From the NCBI GenBank assembly GCA_030427735.1, contig JAUIBP010000015.1:1-63000 (forward strand): DNA of 63,000 nucleotides, read 5' to 3'. Shown in pieces: positions 17,704 to 26,842 of the stretch. Position 1 is the stretch's first letter. Every line of letters starts with the position of its first letter. Below the pieces are notes generated by a model. That model searched no databases. It was not told the origin of the DNA and saw only the letters and a list, made by a program, of their open reading frames with translations. Position numbers and translations under genes: made by a program. Source of the stretch: Bacteroidia bacterium (GTDB taxonomy: Bacteria; Bacteroidota; Bacteroidia; Flavobacteriales; Flavobacteriaceae).

Positions 17704-20076
17704 TTATTGAACAGCTGGTTTTAATTCGATTTGAACTTCAGCAATATGACCTTCAAACTTTGCAGGAGCCTTATAATTTTTGGTTACCGGAGAGCCTGTG
17801 TCTTCGCCAATTCCGAAGGTGTCAATACCATATCGTCCAGCTACGGTTTGTTCTACTCGCGCTTCACCTACTTTTTCATTATTGATAAAAAGCGTGAACA
17901 AACCACCGCTTCCTGGCTTACCACCATCATACTTAAAATCTATTTTAACGGAAGCCATTCCATTTGGCAATTTTTTGTTTGACGTAATGGTGGTATTGTC
18001 TTCAAAGAAATTGTAAAGGAAAGTCGGGTAGCCGTCTTTTACATAAAGTACATATCCGCCACCAAGACCGCCAATGGCATTGATAACCCCATTTTTATGT
18101 TTGGTGTCGGTTTCTAACAGCGCTTCCATGGTCCAAGAGGTGTTTTTTGTGTTTGGTGCGGCCGTTTCTGGCAAACGGGTAGCGCCTTCGTAAAAGGTGA
18201 ACGATTTGCGATTACCTAGCGGTGAGGGTTTCGGAACGGTTAAGCGACCTGCACCACGATCGTCTAACGGATATACTTCATATTTTTCGGCCTCTTTATC
18301 GAAGAGTTTTTTAAGTTCTTCTAGTTTTTCTGGGTGTTGTTCGGCAATATCGACAGCTTCAGAAAAATCTTCTTCAATATTGTATAATTGCCATACTTCA
18401 TTTTCGTAACCAGGCGCTACGTCTTGACGCCATGGCTTGGTGTGTTGGTGTGCTGCCACCCAGCCATCATGATAGATAGCCCGATTACTTAATACTTCAA
18501 AATATTGGGTGTTTCGAATTTCTTCAGCATTAGAATTTGTAAACGTAGAATAGAACGATTTTCCGGCAATAGGTTTTTGTTTTACACCATCTACATATTC
18601 TGGAAAACTGATAACAGTGGCTTCCATAATGGTAGGGACCACATCGATAACGTGTAAAAACTGAGAACGCATACCGCCTTTGTCTTTAATTACCTTAGGC
18701 CAAGTAACTACCATAGGGTTTCGAGAACCGCCAAAATGGGAAGCGACTTGTTTTACCCAAGGGAAGGGCGTGTTTCCAGCAAAAGCCCAACCTATCGGGA
18801 AGTGTGGTTCGGTTGTAGGGCCACCTATTTCGTCTGCTTTTTCAAGGTTTTCCTCTATGGTACTCGATATACCATTAAGGGCTTTTATTTCGTTAATAGT
18901 ACCATCAACTCCACCTTCTGCACTAGCGCCATTGTCGCCAACAATATACATGATTAAGGTGTTGTCTGCATCTGGAAGTTCTCCAATGGCTTTTAGTAAA
19001 CGGCCAACTTCATGATCGGTAAAGGCGAAATAACCCGCATAATTTTCATATAGCAACGTGTAGAATTTCTTTTGTTCCTCGTTAAGGCTATCCCATTCTG
19101 GAACATTTTCATTTCGTGGCGAAAGTTTAGCATCAGCAGGAATGATGCCCATTTTTTTCTGACGCTCGTATGTGATTTCACGCTCTTTGTCCCATCCGTG
19201 ATCAAATTTTCCCTTGAATTTATCGCGCCATTCCTTGGTAACATGATGTGGTGCGTGCATAGCTCCTGGAGCGTAGTACATAAAGACGGGTTTTTCAGGC
19301 GACATCGATTTTTGAAGTTTTAGCCAATCTATCGCTCGATTGGTCATATCAGTCTGAAAATGATAGCCTTCTTCTGGTGTTTTTTCCGGTTCTACAGGGA
19401 CGGTATTTTCAAAAATAACGGGATAATATTGGTGGGTTTCTCCCGCATTAAACCCATAGAAATAATCGAAACCTAAAGCGGTTGGCCAACGATCAAAAGG
19501 ACCTGCAGCACTCGTTTCCCAATCGGGAGTATTATGGTTTTTGCCAAACCAAGCGGTGTTCATGCCATTGTTTTTTAAAACCTTTCCTACGGTGGCTGTA
19601 CTACGCGGTATCAAGGTGCTGTAACTAGGGTATCCTGTGGCCCATTCTGCTAAAAAGCCATTGCCAGATTGATGGTGATTTCTTCCTGTAAGCAATGCAG
19701 CTCGTGTTGGTCCGCAAACTGCTGTAGTATGAAAGCGGTTGTAACGAAGACCTTGGGTTGCCAACGAGTCTAAATTTGGTGTGGGAATTGAACCTCCAAA
19801 GGTGCTGGTCATTCCAAAACCAACATCGTCTAAGAGAATAACAATAACATTTGGGGCGTCTTTGGGTGGGGTTGGCATCTTGGGCCAATCCATTTCCGAA
19901 TCGGCATACGTTTTACCTATTTTACCATGAAATTCTGGATCATCGTACGGGAGTTTGTTGTTGGATTCGGTTTGCTTTGAATCGTTTTGATTTGTTGTTT
20001 CACTTTTTTGCTGACAAGAAAATAAGCAGCAGGTTATAAAGAATACCAAAGAGCGTGCAATAGTTTTTGTTTTCAT
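17704..20076 (-). CDS. Arylsulfatase lipoprotein (type I, formylglycine-dependent)
   Basis: The 790-residue enzyme has a lipobox CLFSC (Cys21). The metal-binding Asp pair is in [10 protein letters not shown] (83-84). The modification site is C-G-P-T-R at 121-125, followed by [10 protein letters not shown], so Cys121 should become formylglycine. The sulfatase core includes [10 protein letters not shown], which fits the metal-site Asp-Asn region. The C-terminal 200 residues form a beta-sandwich-like domain ([23 protein letters not shown]). Known relatives hydrolyse sulfate esters; the substrate here is not evident. No formylglycine-generating enzyme gene is seen in the window. Context: between two DUF1254 lipoproteins on the same strand. 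A second, broken sulfatase of similar architecture lies 13 kb away. Confidence 0.95.
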   Translation of the reverse strand: MKTKTIARSLVFFITCCLFSCQQKSETTNQNDSKQTESNNKLPYDDPEFHGKIGKTYADSEMDWPKMPTPPKDAPNVIVILLDDVGFGMTSTFGGSIPTPNLDSLATQGLRYNRFHTTAVCGPTRAALLTGRNHHQSGNGFLAEWATGYPSYSTLIPRSTATVGKVLKNNGMNTAWFGKNHNTPDWETSAAGPFDRWPTALGFDYFYGFNAGETHQYYPVIFENTVPVEPEKTPEEGYHFQTDMTNRAIDWLKLQKSMSPEKPVFMYYAPGAMHAPHHVTKEWRDKFKGKFDHGWDKEREITYERQKKMGIIPADAKLSPRNENVPEWDSLNEEQKKFYTLLYENYAGYFAFTDHEVGRLLKAIGELPDADNTLIMYIVGDNGASAEGGVDGTINEIKALNGISSTIEENLEKADEIGGPTTEPHFPIGWAFAGNTPFPWVKQVASHFGGSRNPMVVTWPKVIKDKGGMRSQFLHVIDVVPTIMEATVISFPEYVDGVKQKPIAGKSFYSTFTNSNAEEIRNTQYFEVLSNRAIYHDGWVAAHQHTKPWRQDVAPGYENEVWQLYNIEEDFSEAVDIAEQHPEKLEELKKLFDKEAEKYEVYPLDDRGAGRLTVPKPSPLGNRKSFTFYEGATRLPETAAPNTKNTSWTMEALLETDTKHKNGVINAIGGLGGGYVLYVKDGYPTFLYNFFEDNTTITSNKKLPNGMASVKIDFKYDGGKPGSGGLFTLFINNEKVGEARVEQTVAGRYGIDTFGIGEDTGSPVTKNYKAPAKFEGHIAEVQIELKPAVQ

Positions 20077-20162
20077 AATGAGTCTATTTGGTGTATTGAT
20101 TAATATTTTATGAGATGCTTACTAGATTTCGCAAAGATCTTGAAGGACTTTCTTCATTTTAA

Positions 20163-21590
20163 TTATTTCAATTTCTCAATCGCTGGCAATTTATAAGTGC
20201 CATTTAGCGCTGGTTCTTGAGGAATATACATTCTGGCAATGATGTAAAACTCACCGTCTGGAGCTGGTAACCAGTTTTTCGCTTTATCACCTTCAGGTTT
20301 TTCTTTTTGAATGTACAGTGTTAAGGAGCCGTCTTTTCCATAACTTAAACCTTGTGTACGGTCGCCAATAGAATAGCGGTTTATTGGGTTTTTCACCATC
20401 AAACGCGTATCCGAATGGTACATGGTCATCGACCAAAAAGCATCTACAGGCGGTAGTTCATCAGCATCAAAATGTAAAATATATTGTTGTTGACTACCGT
20501 TTAAATTGTCATTGTCGGCATCGGCTTCAGCAATTGGATAAATGGCTTCTTCCGGACTGTTAGTGTAAATGAATTTGTAAGCCACTGCCGAACGAAATAA
20601 ATAGTCCTGACCGTAATTCCCCATCGGTGGAATGTATTCCCAGCCGTCTTCACGATTCCCTAAACTATTGGCTTTATCAACCACTTGTTGGTGGCCGTTT
20701 GCAATTCCTTCTTGAATGGCTGTTTGAATATCAGGACTAAAATTCTTTAAATCGAAGGTTTGATACGGCCCGATATTAATTTTACTGAAACGCTTCATCA
20801 TCGCAGTTTCGTCTTTAGTTGGCGATTGCCATTCTAAAAATTGATTCAGATAGGTGAATAATTTAGGTTTGGCATATAACGAATCGGCGTTGTAAATTGG
20901 GAAATTTGGTTTAAAATCTGTGGCTTTTGGTGCATCTGTTCCTAAAAAGGCACTTAAAGCATGTAGTTTCAATCCGTCTTGGATAGCAAATGCTTTTTTG
21001 TTGCCTGATTCGGTGCCGTCGGTAGCGGTTCGTGTGGCTAAAGCGACATAGCGACTTTTGGACACAATCACATCGTCAAACTTTCCCGCTGGAATGGATC
21101 CGTTATTATCAGGTCCAACAAGCACATAAGTACCACCATTTTTTCCTGTGGTTCGCGTACCGATGTAAGCAAAATTGTCGGTAAACATATCAACCAATTG
21201 AATAACAAAATAGGTGTCTCCTAATTTCGGAACTTCAATAACTAAAGGCTCATCACTTAAATCGGCCCAAGTGGTGGAGTAGAAGGTGTCGTTGTTTGGA
21301 GATACCACAGTGGTGTAATCGGGGTCGTATAATTTGCGTCCGTGTAAAAATTTATTGAAGCCAGAATAGGCTGGCGATTTTTCTGCAATGCACATCCCGA
21401 AAATGGCTTTGTAGTTTTCTACAATACCAAAACCGTAAACATAGGCTTCCTCGGCGATGGCTTTGGCTTCTGCGGCTGTTATGCTATTTATAGTTTGTGT
21501 GGATTGGGTAGAATCATTAGTTGTTGTTTGTTGTTGACAACCAGATAATAAAGCAGTTGCTAACACTAGACTTAAGAAGGTGGTTTTCAT
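20163..21590 (-). CDS. DUF1254/DUF1214 lipoprotein 2
   Basis: The 475-residue lipoprotein (LVLATALLSGCQQ) is a full-length, canonical member. DUF1254 spans about 40-175 (AYVYGFGIVENYKAIF, VVSPNNDTFYSTTWADLS, YFVIQLVDMFTDNFAYIGTR). DUF1214 occupies the C-terminal third (DAFWSMTMYHSDTRL ... INRYSIGDRTQGL ... NWLPAPDGEFYIIARMYIP). It ends in the family-typical GTYKLPAIEKL. It is read just before the arylsulfatase, so the two are likely co-transcribed and co-localised on the envelope. Function unknown. Confidence 0.92.
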   Translation of the reverse strand: MKTTFLSLVLATALLSGCQQQTTTNDSTQSTQTINSITAAEAKAIAEEAYVYGFGIVENYKAIFGMCIAEKSPAYSGFNKFLHGRKLYDPDYTTVVSPNNDTFYSTTWADLSDEPLVIEVPKLGDTYFVIQLVDMFTDNFAYIGTRTTGKNGGTYVLVGPDNNGSIPAGKFDDVIVSKSRYVALATRTATDGTESGNKKAFAIQDGLKLHALSAFLGTDAPKATDFKPNFPIYNADSLYAKPKLFTYLNQFLEWQSPTKDETAMMKRFSKINIGPYQTFDLKNFSPDIQTAIQEGIANGHQQVVDKANSLGNREDGWEYIPPMGNYGQDYLFRSAVAYKFIYTNSPEEAIYPIAEADADNDNLNGSQQQYILHFDADELPPVDAFWSMTMYHSDTRLMVKNPINRYSIGDRTQGLSYGKDGSLTLYIQKEKPEGDKAKNWLPAPDGEFYIIARMYIPQEPALNGTYKLPAIEKLK

Positions 21591-21663
21591 GGAAGGTTAT
21601 TTAGTGTTTTTCTATATAAAAGTACAAAGCTTTTGGGAGATATGAAACACGAATAGAAAAATC

Positions 21664-21697
21664 AAACCCTCAAGGTTTTTTAAAACCTTGAGGGTTT
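21664..21697 (-). terminator. Perfect 16-bp hairpin after the DUF502 gene
   Basis: The arms AAACCCTCAAGGTTTT and its exact complement are separated by two bases and start 4 bp beyond the stop of the DUF502 gene. The hairpin is symmetric with T-rich flanks and could terminate or shield transcripts on either strand. Confidence 0.8.
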
Positions 21698-21701
21698 ATA
21701 T

Positions 21702-22286
21702 TTAAGAAACAGGCAAACCTTTGCCTTGTTTTTTCATAATGCCCAGAAACGATTTGGCATCTAAATCAATTTTTTCGATGATTTTATTGTCTACAACTAG
21801 CACTTCACCTTCCAAAGCATTGGTAGTACTAGGAAAGAACACCACAGAGCTTGCTTCTTTTTCATCAATGAGAAGCCCAGGTTTATTGCCTACAGGCGTT
21901 TTCAACAAAACAGGAATGCGGTTGTCTGGTTTCGGACTTATTTTATTTTCTAAGTCGTTTTTATACTTGCTATACCCCGGAATAACATCCAATAACATGC
22001 CTTCAAACCAATTGTAAAATCTGATAAAACGAGGTAAGGTGGCTAAATAGCCAAAAACATAAAAAATAAGTAGTAATAATAAACCCGTTGTTACGGTGAT
22101 GGAATACTTACCAAGAAAATCGTCTAAATGTAAATTGTGTGCAACGAATTTTCCTAAATGACTGACTTTATACCACAGTTTTTCTATCACTACAAATAGG
22201 ATAAACAAAGGCAATAAATACATCATACCACTTACAATTTTATTGCGTGGTTTTTCTAGGCGTTTTTTGTAGTTGTATTCTTTCAT
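21702..22286 (-). CDS. DUF502-family membrane protein
   Basis: With the start at 22286 (MKEYNYKK) the protein is 194 residues. An ATG seven codons earlier lies inside the palindromic repeat ending at 22303 and was not preferred. Two membrane segments are visible (SGMMYLLPLFILFVVIEKLW and TVTTGLLLLLIFYVFGYLA), followed by a cytosolic or periplasmic domain with ASSVVFFPSTTNALEGEVLVV, consistent with DUF502. Function unknown. It sits among the DUF1254 genes, flanked by palindromic repeats on one side and a hairpin on the other. Confidence 0.72.
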   Translation of the reverse strand: MKEYNYKKRLEKPRNKIVSGMMYLLPLFILFVVIEKLWYKVSHLGKFVAHNLHLDDFLGKYSITVTTGLLLLLIFYVFGYLATLPRFIRFYNWFEGMLLDVIPGYSKYKNDLENKISPKPDNRIPVLLKTPVGNKPGLLIDEKEASSVVFFPSTTNALEGEVLVVDNKIIEKIDLDAKSFLGIMKKQGKGLPVS

Positions 22287-22302
22287 GATTTTAGATGGTT
22301 TT

Positions 22303-22454
22303 GTCATTCTGAACTTGTTTAACTTCGTTAAATCTTCGATTTCAGAATCTCATAATTTAATACTTTTTTATTTTATACTTTCTGTGCGATGCTGAAACAA
22401 GTTCAGCAAGACGTTCGTTATTTTTTCGTCATTCTGAACTCGATTCAGAATTTC
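22303..22454. repeat. Palindromic repeat cluster 1 (three REP-like units)
   Basis: Unit 1 (22303-22353) reads GTCATTCTGAAC...TTCAGAATCTCAT with a long loop. Unit 2 (22388-22413) reads GATGCTGAAACAAGTTCAGC and is inverted. Unit 3 (22428-22454) is again direct, GTCATTCTGAACTCGATTCA. Units 2 and 3 form an inverted pair with a 14-bp linker that recurs in two other clusters. Each unit can fold as a hairpin. The array fills the gap between the DUF502 and barrel genes. Confidence 0.85.
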
Positions 22455-22462
22455 ATTTATCA

Positions 22463-23302
22463 TCACAAAATTACCTGCAACTGAAACACGGCTTCCCAAG
22501 TGCCAACAATATCAGGCCTTACGGCGTTATAAAACAATTGTGCTGCGGCACAATAAAATAATTTGGATTGACCTATTTTGAAGGTTTTTCCAGCGCCACC
22601 ACCAAGAGGAAGTAAAAGCTGATCCCCACTTTCGGCCAGCCAATTGTTAACGATCGTAGCATTGCTTTCTAAAAACCAACCTTTAGGCAAATTGTAGTAG
22701 GTGAAATATTGAAAGTTAAAGGAATTCACTGCATTAGCGCCTTCACCGCCTAAGGACCAGTAATTCTGAATGACAAATCCACCAGAAAACGTTTCGCCTC
22801 CATGATTAAACAGGAATGAAGGTCCTAAACTCACACGATTGCTTCCAAGAACAGGTTCGGTTCGAGTTGGAAATTGAATGGCAGGCCCCACACCCCAACT
22901 GATGTTTCCCTTTTTTTGCATACTCGTAAAAAAACCGTTGAATAAAATATTTCCTAACCCGCCCGCGTGAGTTCTACCGCTTTCTTGGGTGGGCGTCGGG
23001 TAAATAGGAATATGACTGGTGGAATTATTTGCTGAAATAGATTGGAATGGAATAATAGTGTACGTTATCAGTTTCAGATTTTCACCTAGCCGAAATGGCC
23101 AAACAGGCTGTATAGAAAAGGATTGTGCCATACCGCCATCTATAGGTAATAAGACTTCTTGCAAATAAATACTGCGTAAGCCAGCTACAGGGTCTTGGCG
23201 TTTTTTGGCCATGTCTTCTACAGAGAGAGATTCTGGTTTGGTGTCTTGAGCGTAAGTATGAAAGCTAAGACATAAACATAAAGCAAGTAGTATGTTACGC
23301 AT
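22463..23302 (-). CDS. Outer-membrane beta-barrel-like protein
   Basis: The 279-residue protein starts best at the ATG at 23302, giving the signal peptide MRNILLALCLCLSFHTYAQ; a longer frame from a TTG at 23341 runs through a hairpin. The mature protein has many alternating aromatic strands (FSIQPVWPFRLG, LITYTIIPFQSI, ISWGVGPAIQFPT, GGFVIQNYWSLGG, FNFQYFTYYNLPKGWFL) and ends in a beta strand. It resembles the neuromedin-U-like/transporter group of barrel proteins seen next to DUF1254 genes. It may be an outer-membrane channel for the cluster's substrate (inference). Confidence 0.7.
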   Translation of the reverse strand: MRNILLALCLCLSFHTYAQDTKPESLSVEDMAKKRQDPVAGLRSIYLQEVLLPIDGGMAQSFSIQPVWPFRLGENLKLITYTIIPFQSISANNSTSHIPIYPTPTQESGRTHAGGLGNILFNGFFTSMQKKGNISWGVGPAIQFPTRTEPVLGSNRVSLGPSFLFNHGGETFSGGFVIQNYWSLGGEGANAVNSFNFQYFTYYNLPKGWFLESNATIVNNWLAESGDQLLLPLGGGAGKTFKIGQSKLFYCAAAQLFYNAVRPDIVGTWEAVFQLQVIL

Positions 23303-23322
23303 TTTAATGGACTTTAACTTTA

Positions 23323-23355
23323 AGCCCTCGTAGGGTTTCAAACCCTGCGAGGGCT
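23323..23355 (-). terminator. 16-bp hairpin between DUF1254 gene 3 and barrel gene
   Basis: Arms AGCCCTCGTAGGGTTT and AAACCCTGCGAGGGCT pair with one internal mismatch around a one-base loop. It lies between the stop at 23394 and the start at 23302, resembling the hairpin at 21664-21697 in its AGGGTTT core. No T tract follows; likely attenuation or mRNA protection. Confidence 0.6.
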
Positions 23356-23393
23356 ATATGTATTTTGAATGTAAAGCTTATGCTTTTAAAATA

Positions 23394-24950
23394 TTATTTC
23401 ACTTTCTCAAAATCACCAACCTTATACGTTCTGTCAAAGAACGCTTGATCTGGCCCATAGAATCTAAATAGACTAAACCAACCTTTACCTGGTACGGTTT
23501 TGATGAAATTTTTGTAGCCTTCTGTGTTTTCTGGGCCAACGTAAAAGGTTACCGAACCATCTTCATTGTATTCTAAATCGTTCATGGTGTTTAAAGACGG
23601 ATAATCTTGTCCTTCGGCAGCAACCCCCGATGCGGTTTCTGCATCGTAAATGGTAAGCGAGGTAAATAGTTTGGCTGGCATATTTGGAGGGAAAGTGATT
23701 TTGTATGTGTTTTCACCCATGAGGTAGTTACCATCACTGTCTTTGTAGGCATTACCATATTTTGCACCAAGCCCAACGATAGACGACATCATTCCGGTAC
23801 TAATCGAGTAATGATTAATATACATGTGTGCTTTGGCATTTACATCGGTGTGTCCTGTTTTTCGATCTCTAAATTCTTCATCGATAAGGGTGTGCATAAA
23901 ATCATCTAAATTGGTATGGGCATGCGCTACCCATTTGCGGTCTTTCCACCAAAGTCCATCTGGTTCTTCATCAAAATTACCTGAAATGGTTTTAGCCATT
24001 TTCCAAGCAGTTTCGGCAGCTTGTCCAAGTAATTCTTTTTCGCGTGCAGTCGGATTAAAATCAGCACCTTTTTTAATACCGATAGCCGCCATCATTCCAT
24101 GCATATAGGGGTCGATATTATCTACACGATCACTTTGGATAAAACGGTTAAGCATTTCGTAATACGAAAAATCATGAGCAAAAAGGGCATCAGAATCGAC
24201 GTCTGAGGCATGTTGAAAATCCATGGGTTTCGCTTCCCCTTCTAAAGGATATATTTTAATGCCTTCAACCCCTTTCACGCCCGGTTCTAAATCGTCAACC
24301 GATTTGAAAAAGCCACGTTGAAATATAAAAACGCCATTGGTTTTGCTGGTATATACATAGTAGTCTTTAGGTAATTTGCCCTTGTATCCCTCTGGAATAA
24401 TCACATATTTACCTCCTTTACCGCGGTCTGGTCCAGGAAATCCGATATCTCCTAAAAAGTTGGTGCCATCTGGTTTTTCTGGTCCTACAAGGGGTCTGTG
24501 CCAAAAATCGTCTAACAATCCTTGTAACATAGGCGGGACATCCAATACTAAAGGCCCTGTTTTACTTAAATCGGCAAAGCCAAGGGCATAAATCACATCC
24601 GAATTAGGTGTGGTAATCACCGTGTTTGGTTTTAAGCGTTTTTCGAATACCGAAATCACGTTGTAGCCTTCGCCAAAGGTTTTACCTAAACCTTCTTTCA
24701 TGGCGTACATATTTACCGCAGGTAGCGCCCATAAATAGACCTGTGTAGCACGCTGAAAATACAATTCTTCGGTTAAGGTTTTTGCTGAAGCCTCAGTAGG
24801 GTATCCTCCTGGCAATCGTAAATTGGCTAAGGTTTCGTAATGGTTTTCGGTTGAGGTAGTGGTGTCTGTATTCACCTTTTTCTCTGGTTGCTGGCAGGCG
24901 GTTAGTATAAGCGCTGCTGCAACAGTGGTTTTAATGAGGGTGTTTTTCAT
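23394..24950 (-). CDS. DUF1254/DUF1214 lipoprotein 3
   Basis: The 518-residue lipoprotein (AALILTACQQ) is the longest of the five paralogues. DUF1254 is at about 65-200 (YLWALPAVNMYAMKEGLGKTFG, VITTPNSDVIYALGFADLSKTGPLVLDVPP). The middle holds LDDFMHTLIDEEFRDRKTGH. DUF1214 is at the C-terminus (NTYKITFPPNMPAKLFTSLTIYDAETASGV ... GSVTFYVGPEN ... GKGWFSLFRFYGP). Members of this longer subtype are widespread in soil and marine bacteria; function unknown. Both flanks carry repeats: palindromic cluster 2 begins 26 bp before its ATG. Confidence 0.92.
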   Translation of the reverse strand: MKNTLIKTTVAAALILTACQQPEKKVNTDTTTSTENHYETLANLRLPGGYPTEASAKTLTEELYFQRATQVYLWALPAVNMYAMKEGLGKTFGEGYNVISVFEKRLKPNTVITTPNSDVIYALGFADLSKTGPLVLDVPPMLQGLLDDFWHRPLVGPEKPDGTNFLGDIGFPGPDRGKGGKYVIIPEGYKGKLPKDYYVYTSKTNGVFIFQRGFFKSVDDLEPGVKGVEGIKIYPLEGEAKPMDFQHASDVDSDALFAHDFSYYEMLNRFIQSDRVDNIDPYMHGMMAAIGIKKGADFNPTAREKELLGQAAETAWKMAKTISGNFDEEPDGLWWKDRKWVAHAHTNLDDFMHTLIDEEFRDRKTGHTDVNAKAHMYINHYSISTGMMSSIVGLGAKYGNAYKDSDGNYLMGENTYKITFPPNMPAKLFTSLTIYDAETASGVAAEGQDYPSLNTMNDLEYNEDGSVTFYVGPENTEGYKNFIKTVPGKGWFSLFRFYGPDQAFFDRTYKVGDFEKVK

Positions 24951-24975
24951 GAGTTATTTGTTTGTTGATGATTTC

Positions 24976-25108
24976 GTCATTCTGAATTTATTTCAGAATC
25001 TCATCATTTAATGTTTTTTTTAATTTATGCTTTCTGTGTGATGCTGAAACAAGTTCAGCATGACGTTCGTTATTCATTTCGTTATTCTGAACTCGATTCA
25101 GAATCTCA
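24976..25108. repeat. Palindromic repeat cluster 2 (three REP-like units)
   Basis: Units at 24976-25004 (direct), 25040-25065 (inverted) and 25081-25108 (direct) repeat the layout of cluster 1. Both the AT-rich spacer between the first two units and the short linker (TTCGTTATT...) between the last two are similar to cluster 1. The array fills the gap between two DUF1254 genes almost exactly: it starts 26 bp before one gene and ends 3 bp after the other. Confidence 0.85.
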
Positions 25109-25111
25109 AAT

Positions 25112-26296
25112 CTATTTAACCGTAAGCACTTTATGATTTTTTACAAAATCCTTACGGTACTCTACGATACTAGGCACCGAACTAGGTAAGTAACATCTAA
25201 ATAATGCATTCCAGTTTTTCGGTACTTTAATGTTATTAATAGCATCATCGCCACCGTTAAAATTAAGGGTAATGCTTCCATCGGCATTTGGTTTGGCTTT
25301 GGTGGAATTGGTGTTAAACGGATTCGTAACCACCCAACCTTGTTCGTTGTAAATAGTAATAGACCAGTAAGCTGCGCGATCGTATTGTAAATCGGGTTTG
25401 TTAAAAGTCACGGAACTATGTTCGCCATTTTTAGCACCTTCATCGCCAGGAAGCACCACAAAATAATAGGCGTGTTTAGCAGGTAGTCCAGCCCAACCTG
25501 CGGTGTTAATCATTTGGTATTGTGGTGTCTTTATGTTTTTAATGTCATCTATAAAACCTTCTTCTATCACACCTTCGGTAATGGCTCTTTTAAGTAATTC
25601 GCCGCGAAGTGTATTAAACGAAGTTACGTCATATTTCACTTCTGAGGTATAAGGGTTAGCCGATCCGGCTTCAACTACAACGGCATCTTGGCGTTTACGC
25701 ATGTCTTCCATACCTTTTTCGTCGTAAGTTCGTGGTCTGGTTCGCATAAAAAGGTAAACGTGATCGCCGTAACTTAAATCGTCTTTTGAAAATGATTTTG
25801 TTTCTCCAGGATAAACCACACCAATCGTTACCGAGTTTTCATCCAATACTTGTACAATTTGATACAAATCGTATTCAGGAACCGAAATCTTTAAGCCACC
25901 AGACACATCGTAAACGGCATAGGAATAAATGGCGTCAAAATTAGATCGGATTACAGTTTGATTATCTAAGTCGATACCATTGCGTTCATGTCTAAATTTA
26001 TTGGGGCCGCTAATGATGGTTTCGGCTGCTAGGTATTTGGCAGTTTCGGCACGAACGACATTGTCCATGTTAACTGTTTCGCCACCTTCATCAATAAAAG
26101 CTGGGTTTATTGCTGTGGCTTCACCGTTTTTGCCTACACCCGTTTTAGCCTCTTCGTCCGGTGTTTCTGTTGGCTTGGTTAATTGCTCGGTTTCTTCTAT
26201 TTGTGTTTGTGTTACTTCAGCTTCTTTTTTTTCGCTTTTGCAGGATGCAAGCAATAATATGAAGCAAAGGATGGTTATACTTGATAGTTTTTTCAT
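25112..26296 (-). CDS. DUF1254/DUF1214 lipoprotein 4
   Basis: The 394-residue lipoprotein has signal ITILCFILLLASCKSEKKEAEV. DUF1254-type residues are at about 75-190 (NGIDLDNQTVIRSNFDAIYSYAVYDVSGGLKISVPEYDLYQ cut short, then VQVLDENSVTIG). The DUF1214-type half has YDRAAYWSITIYNEQGWVVTNPF and GSITLNFNGGDDA ending in NALFRCYLPS. The mature N-terminus CKSEKKEAEV is shared with the next gene (26923-28002), including about 22 identical bases, which points to duplication. The linker up to residue 60 is acidic and low complexity. Confidence 0.88.
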   Translation of the reverse strand: MKKLSSITILCFILLLASCKSEKKEAEVTQTQIEETEQLTKPTETPDEEAKTGVGKNGEATAINPAFIDEGGETVNMDNVVRAETAKYLAAETIISGPNKFRHERNGIDLDNQTVIRSNFDAIYSYAVYDVSGGLKISVPEYDLYQIVQVLDENSVTIGVVYPGETKSFSKDDLSYGDHVYLFMRTRPRTYDEKGMEDMRKRQDAVVVEAGSANPYTSEVKYDVTSFNTLRGELLKRAITEGVIEEGFIDDIKNIKTPQYQMINTAGWAGLPAKHAYYFVVLPGDEGAKNGEHSSVTFNKPDLQYDRAAYWSITIYNEQGWVVTNPFNTNSTKAKPNADGSITLNFNGGDDAINNIKVPKNWNALFRCYLPSSVPSIVEYRKDFVKNHKVLTVK

Positions 26297-26346
26297 TGGT
26301 CTTATTTTATGGTTTGTTTATTTATGTGTGATTACGCTTTTTGTGC

Positions 26347-26519
26347 GATGCTGAACTAAATTCAGCATGACGTTTTGTTGGCGAATTCGTCATTCTGAGC
26401 TTGACTCAGAATCTCATCATATTTTTTGTTTTATTACGTTTTCTTGTGTGATGCTGAAAACAAGTTCAGCATGACGTTCGTTATTTTTTCGTCATTCTGA
26501 ACTCGATTCAGAATCTCAC
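26347..26519. repeat. Palindromic repeat cluster 3 (two inverted pairs)
   Basis: Four units alternate in orientation: 26347-26372 inverted (GATGCTGAACTAAATTCAGC), 26389-26417 direct (GTCATTCTGAGCTTGACTCA), 26450-26476 inverted and 26491-26519 direct. Loop changes keep the stems paired (CTGAA/TTCAG versus CTGAG/CTCAG), which suggests selection on the fold. The last unit ends 5 bp before the stop of the GIY-YIG gene. Confidence 0.85.
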
Positions 26520-26524
26520 CATAT

Positions 26525-26842
26525 TCAAAAATTTAAAGTTTCTAACTTTGGATTCATTTCTTTTATCAAATTTATCTTCCAATCTTTTTTCCAGTTTTTT
26601 GATTGTTTTTCTCTGGCAATAGCTTGTTTAATATCCGAAAATTGCTCAAAATAAATCAGGTCTTTAAGATTATATTTCTTGGTAAAAAGTGACCCGATTC
26701 CGTTTTGATGTTCTAGGATTCTTCTTTCTAAATTATTGGTAACACCAATGTAAAAAGTGGTTCTGTAGGTGTTAGTCAATATGTACACAAAGCTTGATTG
26801 CAAGGTTTTCTGTGTTATGTGATGCTGAAATCGAAGATTCAA
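26525..26842 (-). CDS. Single-domain GIY-YIG endonuclease
   Basis: The frame encodes up to 105 residues. The nuclease core has FVYILTN...TFYIGVTNNLERRILEHQNG, with the two signature tyrosine strands and the catalytic Arg, and later YFEQFSDIKQAIAREKQSKNWKK with the conserved metal-binding Glu in AREKQ. It fits the small UPF0213/UvrC-N type. No in-frame ATG exists; the frame starts with TTG at 26842, inside palindromic repeat unit 26821-26867, so the repeat supplies the first about ten codons (NLRFQHHITQK). The true start may be another non-ATG codon. It interrupts a series of DUF1254 genes but shares no function with them. Confidence 0.85.
   Translation of the reverse strand: MNLRFQHHITQKTLQSSFVYILTNTYRTTFYIGVTNNLERRILEHQNGIGSLFTKKYNLKDLIYFEQFSDIKQAIAREKQSKNWKKDWKINLIKEMNPKLETLNF

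Noticed and set aside
17667-20039. Several plus-strand ORFs of 60-110 codons opposite the arylsulfatase
   Set aside because: All are shadows of the strongly supported sulfatase frame; none shows a recognisable domain or initiation signal.
23303-23341. N-terminal extension of the barrel protein
   Set aside because: It starts at TTG inside a perfect hairpin and would bury the clear signal peptide beginning at 23302.
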